DNA from: an uncultured Oscillospiraceae bacterium
GTDB lineage: Bacteria; Bacillota; Clostridia; Oscillospirales; Oscillospiraceae
Assembly (NCBI GenBank): GCA_910579595.1
Contig: CAJTVM010000055.1
Coordinates: 1-17,624, forward strand
Reading direction: 5' to 3'
Length of the DNA: 17,624 nucleotides
Part shown: positions 5,708 to 13,400 of the stretch, piece by piece
How positions within the stretch are numbered: position 1 is the stretch's first letter
How the letters are laid out: each line of letters begins with the position of its first letter
Notes under the pieces: model-generated
Told to the model about the DNA's origin: nothing
Seen by the model: the letters and a program-made list of their open reading frames with translations, nothing else
The model's database searches: none
Position numbers and translations under genes: made by a program

Positions 5708-6549
5708 AACGGCATCTGCATATTTTCTTTGTTGCGGCGGCGCTTGCCGCCCTGTGCATCGCTCCGGCCCATGCGCTGGAGTACACCATCGACGGCGCGG
5801 ACGATTATCTGTTTGGCCGTCCCACCAGCGATGACACCATCTACGAGTGGGAGAATCCCAACGTGGACAGGAGCAAGAACACCGCCCTGATTCCGCCCGG
5901 TTTCGGCACCCCCACCAGCTATCTGCCCAATTCCGGCGAATACCTCACCCCCAACCTTGTCCCCGGCGCTCTCAACGGCGGGCTGGTGAACCAGGTGGGG
6001 AGCGTGGGCAACCCCAACGGCGGCACCCCCACCAACGCCACGGGCGGCGGCTACCCCGCCGACAGTACCAGCGTCAGCGTGGACAGCTCCGGCTTCCCCA
6101 CCGTCAGTACCGGCACGTCCGGGCAGACCATCGCGTTCACCGATGTCACCAGCTCCATGTACTACTCCAACGGAAGCCTGGGCACCCTCAAAATCCCCTC
6201 CATCGGCCTGACCGTGGGCGTGTATGAGGGCACCGACAGCGCCGCCCTGCTCAAAGGTGCGGGCCACTTTGAGGGCACCAGCATTTGGTTGGGCAATGTT
6301 TGTGTCGCGGGGCATAACCGGGGTGTGCGGAACGACTTCGGAAAAATCCACACACTGAAATCCGGCGATACCATTACCTTCACCACCGCGCTGGGCACTA
6401 TGACCTATTCCGTGTCCAGCGTGACCAAGGTGGCCGTCACCGATACCTCCGGCCTGTCCGCTACCGCCACCAATCAGATCACCCTCTATACCTGCGTCCA
6501 GGACCAGCCCGCCTACCGCTGGTGCGTGAAAGCTGTGTCCGTTTCCTGA
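5704..6549 (+). CDS. Sortase with cleavable-looking signal peptide
   Basis: A 281-residue sortase, a cysteine transpeptidase that joins proteins carrying LPxTG-like motifs to an amino group. The catalytic triad is visible: H204 in VAGHNRG, C264 in TLYTCVQ and R272 in AYRWCV. The sortase fold begins near LKIPSIGLTVGVYEG. Between signal peptide and catalytic domain lies a Gly/Asn/Ser/Thr-rich linker, about residues 75-140. The N terminus ends in APAHA (residues 20-24), a good signal-peptidase site, and no other membrane segment is present, so the enzyme may be released rather than anchored. Start ATG 5704 overlaps the preceding stop as ATGA. The subclass (perhaps D-like) is uncertain. The likely substrates are the 2404-residue adhesin with LPKTG and possibly the preceding protein. 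Confidence 0.88.
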   Translation: MKRHLHIFFVAAALAALCIAPAHALEYTIDGADDYLFGRPTSDDTIYEWENPNVDRSKNTALIPPGFGTPTSYLPNSGEYLTPNLVPGALNGGLVNQVGSVGNPNGGTPTNATGGGYPADSTSVSVDSSGFPTVSTGTSGQTIAFTDVTSSMYYSNGSLGTLKIPSIGLTVGVYEGTDSAALLKGAGHFEGTSIWLGNVCVAGHNRGVRNDFGKIHTLKSGDTITFTTALGTMTYSVSSVTKVAVTDTSGLSATATNQITLYTCVQDQPAYRWCVKAVSVS

Positions 6550-6565
6550 CCCCTGGCTGACATCC

Positions 6566-6594
6566 TCGACTTCCCGCGCCGCTTTTGGTATCAT
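6566..6594 (+). promoter_or_regulatory. Extended -10 promoter after the sortase gene
   Basis: TATCAT (6589-6594) is preceded by TGG, an extended -10 (TGn). A four-of-six -35 box, TCGACT (6566-6571), stands 17 bases upstream. The start point would be near 6601, about 40 bases ahead of the next gene. It would give the cysteine-peptidase-like protein and perhaps the adhesin their own transcript. Confidence 0.45.
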
Positions 6595-6641
6595 ATGAGT
6601 GTAAACAAAAACACTTCATTCTTTTTAGGAGGCGCAGGAAT

Positions 6642-7367
6642 ATGAACAGAACGCGGGAAATCATCTTTATGGGCATCGGCATCCTGACCGGCATTACCCT
6701 GTGCGGCCCCGCCGCCCAGGCAGCTACCGCAATCACCGCCACGCTGAGTAACCAGCCCATCTATGTGAACGGTCAGCGGGTGTCCATGACGGCCTACCAT
6801 ATCGGCGGCAACAACTATGTGAAGCTCCGCGACATTGGACAGGCCGTTGACTTCGGCGTGACCTATGACGCCGCCACCAACAGCGTCTACATCGACCCCA
6901 ATTCTTCTTATCAGGAGGAAGTGAAACAGGTTGCACAGACCCCGACCACCCCCTCCGCCGCCAACCTCTCGGAAGAAACTGTGCGCTCCACCATCCGAGC
7001 ACTCCGGGACATTTACCCCACCAACACCCTCTATGGTGCTCCCTACCGCTCTACCAGCAACGGCCCCTACGGAGTATCTTCCACCAACTGCGCGGGCTGG
7101 GCTACCCTTTGCAGCGACGCCGCCTTTGGCAACCTCCCATGGCGGCGGGTGGACCGGCCAAGCTGGGCGCAGATCAGGGCCGGTGATCTCGTTGAGTACG
7201 CTGACGGGACCAATCATCATGTGGTGGTAGTCCTGGAGAAAACGGACGAATACATCAAGGTCACGGAAAGCGGGCTGAACAATAAGGCCCGGTGGGGCGG
7301 GCAGTATTTCAAGTGGTGGCTGGAGGGCCAGCCCAGCTACATCCTTCACACGCGATACCCCAACTGA
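6642..7367 (+). CDS. Secreted stalk-domain plus NlpC/P60- or CHAP-like cysteine peptidase
   Basis: The 241-residue secreted protein has a signal peptide cut after AQA (residues 25-27). Residues about 30-90 (QPIYVNGQRVSMTAYHIGGN, then YVKLRDIGQAVDFGVTYD) match the copper-amine-oxidase N-terminal-like 'stalk' domain common in clostridial surface proteins. The C-terminal half has the layout of an NlpC/P60 or CHAP peptidase: C150 in SSTNCAGWATLC as nucleophile, then GDLVEYADGTNHHVVVVLEK with H192 or H193 as base. Such enzymes cut peptidoglycan peptides, and conjugative elements use them to pass the wall. Start ATG 6642 has AGGAGG nine bases upstream; a longer frame from 6585 overlaps the promoter and is rejected. 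The peptidase assignment is by pattern only. Confidence 0.78.
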   Translation: MNRTREIIFMGIGILTGITLCGPAAQAATAITATLSNQPIYVNGQRVSMTAYHIGGNNYVKLRDIGQAVDFGVTYDAATNSVYIDPNSSYQEEVKQVAQTPTTPSAANLSEETVRSTIRALRDIYPTNTLYGAPYRSTSNGPYGVSSTNCAGWATLCSDAAFGNLPWRRVDRPSWAQIRAGDLVEYADGTNHHVVVVLEKTDEYIKVTESGLNNKARWGGQYFKWWLEGQPSYILHTRYPN

Positions 7368-7394
7368 TCCTCAAAATTCAATCATCAATACTGG

Positions 7395-7426
7395 CAGGGC
7401 CAGATCGTGAAAACGGTCTGGCCCTG
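7395..7426 (+). promoter_or_regulatory. Strong RNA hairpin before the giant adhesin gene
   Basis: CAGGGCCAGATCG (7395-7407) pairs over 13 positions, one of them G-U, with CGGTCTGGCCCTG (7414-7426) around the loop TGAAAA. No T run follows (TTCCACGTC), so it is not a standard terminator. It ends ten bases before the ribosome site AAAGGAGG (7436-7443). Processing, message stabilisation or attenuation are possible roles. Confidence 0.7.
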
Positions 7427-7435
7427 TTCCACGTC

Positions 7436-7454
7436 AAAGGAGGTTTTCATTTTG
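7436..7454 (+). promoter_or_regulatory. Ribosome site deciding the TTG start of the adhesin
   Basis: AAAGGAGG (7436-7443) lies eight bases before TTG 7452, directly ahead of a signal peptide (KNNIIKRAVSLLLALVCVMG). An in-frame GTG at 7407 would lie inside the hairpin and lacks a ribosome site. Confidence 0.7.
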
Positions 7455-10400
7455 AAGAACAATATCATCAAACGCGCCGTCAGCCTGCTGTTGGCGCTGG
7501 TGTGCGTCATGGGCGTCCTGCCCCTGTCCGCCTTTGCCGCCACCGGGCTGTCCTCGGCCCCTGGCAGTATCACGCAGAAGTCCTCGGACTATATGTACAT
7601 TGGCGGTCGGCCCGTCCGTTACCGCGCCGCCAGCAGCACCATCAACAATGCGGGCCTGCCCTATGTCTTTGACGAGCAGGTGAGCGTCCCCGGTCTGGAC
7701 GCCCCCACCCGCGCCCTGTGCGCCTATCATAAAGGCACCCTGGGTTCCGGGGCTAACGGCCAGAAGTGGAATTTCAAAACCGAAGCGGACAGTTCCTCGC
7801 TGAAAGTGCTGCTTACCTACATTTACGCCCACACCTATGGCAATTTCACCGATGCGGGCAACGCTGTGGGTTTGGAGCATTGGACCGAGTATTGGTCCGA
7901 CATTTGGTTCATGGTGGCCCAGGCCATGAGCTGGTATTATGAATACGGCATCATCCTGGATGTGAACAGCAACCGGGAGGGTTTCATTGAACAGGCTGCG
8001 GAGGAATTTGTGGCGGCAATGAAGCTGTATCACCGCACCTATGGTCAGTCCTCCTGGATCACAGATTGGGACGCCATTGACACCCACTCCATCATCGACA
8101 GTAATGATAACGGCGCTACCGGCAACTCCGCCTATGACTATATTGCCACCGGCGTGAATTTGGTGCTGGACCACCCGGAATACTACCCCAATTATCATTT
8201 GTGGATCTACGAGTGGGATCAGTCCCAGCCCTGGAAACTGCCGGGGCAGTCCGGCGTCCCCATGCAGCGGCTTCTGATCGCGGTGCCGGACGATAAGCCC
8301 ACCGAGACCAGCGTGCGTCTCACAGTAAAAAAGCTGGAAGCTGGCACCAACAAGCCCATCCCCGGCGTCACCTTCAAAGTCGAGAGCGCGGACGGCTCCG
8401 GCGATTTTTCTGTTACCAGGGAGACCGGCGCGGATGGCACTTTTACGCTGACGGCGGAAGCCGATGGGCTTACCGCAGGGCAGTTTACCATCACGGAGGA
8501 AGCAGCGCCGGAGGGTTATGTGGCGCAGACCGCATCCCAGGTGGTAACGGTCATGCCCAACAGCTCCGTTGGTAACACCTTCACTTTCTACAACACCACC
8601 GATAAGAAGGACGGGGACGGCTCCATCAGGAAGGTGGACGCGGATAATCCCACCGTGGGCATCCCCGGCGCGGTGATCCGCATTACCAGCGTCCTGCTGG
8701 ATGATGGCGGCAGCTTTGTCAGCGAGTACACCACCAAGGACGGCGGCTACATTCTGAAGGAGGATCTGGACTTTTCCAACCTTCCCACAGGCAGCTACAT
8801 CGCGGAGGAAATCACTCCCCCGGAGGGCTTCATCCTCAGTTCCGACATTTCCAAGCGGAAGCAGGCTTTTGTGTGGGACGGGGAGCATGACATCTCCCTG
8901 ATTTTTGAAAATAGCAGCAAGGTGAAAGTGCAGCTCAAGAAGGTGGACGAGAGCGGCCAGCCCCTGCCCGGTGCTATTTTTGCTGTTCTGCGGGACGGTC
9001 AGATCATTTCTACCGAAGAAACCCAGGCGGACGGCACCATCACTGTCAGCAACGTCACCGAGGGCTATTATGAGTTCCGCGAGGTTTCCGCCCCCGCTGG
9101 TTTCGACTGTGACCGCTCCCCGGTGGGCGTTCACATCAACGCCGAGGATTTGCAGGGTGAGCAGACCATCGTGGTGGAGAAGATGAACCATCACAAGCGG
9201 TCCCTGACCATTTCCAAGCGGAACACCGAGACCGGCGATCCCGTCCCCGGCACCAGCTTCCACATCCGGGGCGTGAACATCGGCTATGAAAACGATGTGG
9301 TCACGGGCGCGGACGGCAAAGTCACCCTGTCCGATATGCCCTCCGGGTGTTATGAGGTGGAGGAAACCGATGTCCCCGCCCCCTATATCCTCGATACCAA
9401 CAACCGCAAGACCGTCTGGATCGACGCCGCCAAGGATCAGGATGTGGTGGTGGACTTCGTGAACAGCACTAAGCCCGGTCTGCGTCTGCTGAAGATCGAC
9501 CAGCAGACCGGCGATCCCCTCTCCGGCGTCCAGTTCCGTATCCGTGAGGTCAACGGCAGCTACAATGAGCTGCACTTCACCGATCAGAACGGCATGATTA
9601 TCCTGGAAGGAATGAATCCGGGCGCATATACCGTGCAGGAGACCAAGCCCAAAAATGGCTGGGTGGCCGACGATACCATCCACACCGTCTACCTGGAGGA
9701 AAACAAGACCACCACCATTGAGCTGAGCAACCTGCGCAAGCCGGATTTGTTCGTTAAAAAGGTGGATTCCGTCACCGGAAGCCCCATTGAGGGTGTGAAG
9801 TTCCAGATTTGGCGCGGCTCTGATGATACCAAGACAGGCGAATACAACGACCTGGGCGTTTTCTATACTGACGCCGAGGGCCAGATCCACCTGGAGCGGC
9901 AGGAAACGGGCTGGTATAAAATCAAGGAGCTGGAACCCGCCCCTGGCTTTACCATCAAACAGCCCGACACCCAGGAGATCTATCTGGCGGCGGGCAAGGA
10001 CCACACCGTGACCTTTGAGAACACCCCCAAGAACGCCATCGTGGTCGAGAAGTACGATTCCGTCACTGGCGAGGCGCTGGCCGGATGCACCTTCCAGCTT
10101 CGGTATCTGTCCGGCACCAGCGGCACGGGCGGCACCGTCATCGGCCAGAAGGTGACGGGCAAAAATGGCATCGCCATGTGGACCGGGCTGGAGCCAGGGG
10201 CATATGTCGTGGAGGAGGTAAGCTCTGCGGATGGCTACTCCATCATCAACTCCTCCGAAACCGTGTTCATCGTGGACAACGGGGAGCAGAGTGTGGTTAC
10301 AGTCCGCTTCGACAATATGCCGGACGGAAATCTTCTTATTCGGAAGGTGTGCGCCACCAACCCCAGCGTCACCCTTCAGAACGCCGAGTTCAAGGTGATG

Positions 10401-13400
10401 TATGCTGATGGCACCCTCATCGGGGACAGCAACGGCATATACAGAACAGATGAAAACGGCGAAATCCGCATTGAGGGGCTGAAACCCGGCAAGAGCGTGA
10501 TCGTCACCGAGGTCAAAGCCCCTCCCGGATTCCTGATCGACACACAGAGCCAGACGATCCAAATTAAGGAAGGGCGCACCGTGTCCCTGACCTTTAAGGA
10601 CCAGCCGAAGGGTAAGCTCATTATCCAGAAGCGGGACAGCCAGACCAACGAGGTTCTGCCCGGTGCGGAGTTCCGCATCACCACGGCGGCGGGCTGCGAG
10701 GTCGGTCTGGACGGCGTGATCGGAACGTCCTCCCTTACGCAGAATGGCATTTTCACCACCGATTCCCAGGGTGAAATCCGCATTTCTAACCTTGCCCCGG
10801 GCGCATACGTCATTTCTGAGATAAAAGCGCCGGACGGAGGATACGTCATTGACACCCCCTCCACCAACGTGGTCATTGGCACCGGCGGCGACACCCAGAC
10901 CGTGGTGATAAAGAACACCAAAAAGGGTGGGCTGATTGTCGAGAAGTACGATTCTGTGACCAAGCAGCCGTTGGCTGGCGCTCGGTTCAAAATCATGATG
11001 GCGAACGGGGAGCTGACGCCCGATAACGAGGGCATGACCAGCTCCAACGGTCTCTATACCACCGATGTGAACGGCCAGATCGTGCTGTCCAAGCTGCTCC
11101 CCGGCACCTATGTCGTGACTGAGGATCGTGCGCCGGACAATTACCGCGCTGACCCCACCCCGCAGACCGTGGTGGTGAACGCTGGGGACACGCAGACGCT
11201 CCGTTTTTACGATGATCCCCTCTGCACGTTGACCATCCTCAAACGGGATGCCGTGACCAAGAAGCCCCTCAAAGGCGCTGAATTTTTGGTGACGGACAGC
11301 TCCGGCTTTGTGATTGGCCCCAACAACGGGCTTTACACCACCGGCACCGATGGCACCGTCACTGTTACCGGGTTGGCTCCCAACTCCACTGTCGTGGTGT
11401 CCGAGAAACGTGCGCCCTCCGGGTATGTGCTGGATGAAACCCCGAAGAATATCGTGGTGCGCTCCGGCGTGGCAAACAGCCTGATTTTTGATGACGAACC
11501 TGGCACCACCCTCATTATCAGGAAGTTCATTGAGGGCACCGAGAACGAACCCCTGGCTGGCGTGGCCTTCAAGGTCGTGGACGGTGCTGGGGCGGCAGTC
11601 GGCCCGGACGATGGCGTGTACTACACGGACAAGGCAGGCGAGATCGTCCTGGACGGCATCGAACCCGGCACCACCGTAATCGTCCGCGAAATCAAAACTG
11701 TGGAGGGTTTTGTTTTAGACGGCACCCCCCAGGACATCAAGATCGTGGGTGGCCGCGTGCAGCAGCTCACGTTCTGGAATAAGCGGGCGGGCACCCTGGT
11801 CATCCAAAAGAAAGATTCCGTGTCCGGCGCTCTTATTTCCGGGGCGCAGTTCCAACTGACGTATGCTTCTGGCGGCTATGTGGACAATGACAACGGCCAC
11901 CTGTCCAGCAACGGTCTGTATACCACCGACGCCAACGGGGAGATCCGCATCAACGGTATCATCGGCACTGTGGTGGCAAAGGAGATCCAGGCGGCACCGG
12001 GCTACGTCATTGACCCGGCCACGCAGACACAGACTGTCACCGTGAATCCTCTGGACACGCAGACCCTCACCTTCCTCAATGAGCCTTTGGCTTCCCTGAC
12101 GATCACGAAACTGGATTCTGTCACCGGGAAGCCCGTCCCCGGCACCGTTTTTGCGGTGAAGGACGGCAATGGGAATGTGCTGGGCCGCTACACCACCGGC
12201 AAGGACGGCACCGTGACCGTCACCGGCCTTGTCCCCGGCAGCACTGTGGTGGTGGCGGAGGTCAGTGTGCCCAGCGGCTATGTCCTGGACACCACGCCGC
12301 AGTCCATCATCGTCAAAAACGGCAGCGGCAACAGCGTCACCATGGGTTCCAACGCCACCGCGACCAATCCGGGGACTACTCCGGGCGGCAGCTCCAACGG
12401 TAACGATCTTACTTTTGAGAACGACCCGAAGCAGACCCTCACCATCCACAAATATATCGAGGGCACCGCCAATGAGCCGCTGGCTGGCGTAGCTTTCAAG
12501 GTGGTGGATGGGAGCGGCGCTCCTGTCGGCCCCGGCGATGGCACGTTCTACACCAACGCGGCGGGCGAGATCGTCATTACGGGGCTGGAACCCGGCACCA
12601 CCATCACCGCCCGCGAGATCAAGACCGTGGAGGGCTTTGTTTTGGACGGCACCCCCAAGAGTGTGCAGATCAAGGCGGGCCAGGGAGCGCCGGAGCTGAC
12701 CTTCTGGAATAAGCGGGCGGGTGAGCTTATCATCCGCAAGCTGGACAAGGCCACCGGCAAGCCGCTGGCCGGGGTGGAATTTGAGCTGACCTACGCTGGC
12801 GGCGGCTATGTGGACAATGCCAACGGGCACCTGTCCTCCAACGGCCTGTACACCACCGACGCCCATGGCGAGATCCACATCTCCGGCGTGACCGGCACCA
12901 TCGTAGTCAAGGAGACCCGGACGATTGAGGGCTACACCATCGACCCCGCCACGCAGACGCAGACGGTAAAGGTCAACCCCCAGGACACGCAGACCCTTAC
13001 CTTCTACAACGCCCCCAAGCAGACCCTCACCATCCAGAAGTATGTGGACGGCACCACCGACCCCATCCAGGGCGTGACCTTCCTCGTCACCGACAGCTCC
13101 GGCGCGGTGGTTGGTCCCAACAACGGCGAGTTCATCACCGACCGCAATGGCCGGATCGTCCTCACCGACCTGATCCCCGGCACCACCATCACCGCCAGGG
13201 AAACCAAGACTGTCAGCGGTTTTGTGCTGGACACCACGCCGCAGTCCATCCTCATCAAGAGCGGCGTCGCTCAGACCCTCACCTTCTTTAATAAGAGCGA
13301 GGGCGGGCTGGAGCTTATCAAGGTTTCCGAGAGCGACCCCACCCAGCGCATCCCCGGCACCACCTTTGAGATCAGGAAGATGGACGGCGCTTTGGTGGAG

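Noticed and set aside
5740..5790. Lipoprotein signal in the sortase (LAALC)
   Set aside because: The residue before Cys is Leu, which does not fit a lipobox; a signal-peptidase I site (APAHA) follows directly.
6557..6562. CTGACA as the -35 box for the 6589 promoter
   Set aside because: The spacer would be 26 bases; TCGACT at 6566 gives 17 and the extended -10 lessens the need for a strong -35.
5485..6594. 369-codon minus-strand frame opposite the sortase
   Set aside because: It is antisense to two well-supported genes and is Gly/Ala/Val-rich as expected from reversed GC-rich codons.
7407..7451. GTG start for the adhesin 15 codons upstream
   Set aside because: It lies in the hairpin stem and would add residues before a normal signal peptide; TTG 7452 has AAAGGAGG at proper spacing.
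7434..10562. 1042-codon open frame on the minus strand
   Set aside because: It is antisense to the adhesin in GC-rich repeated DNA; it has low-complexity Gly/His/Val-rich content, no ribosome site and no domain.
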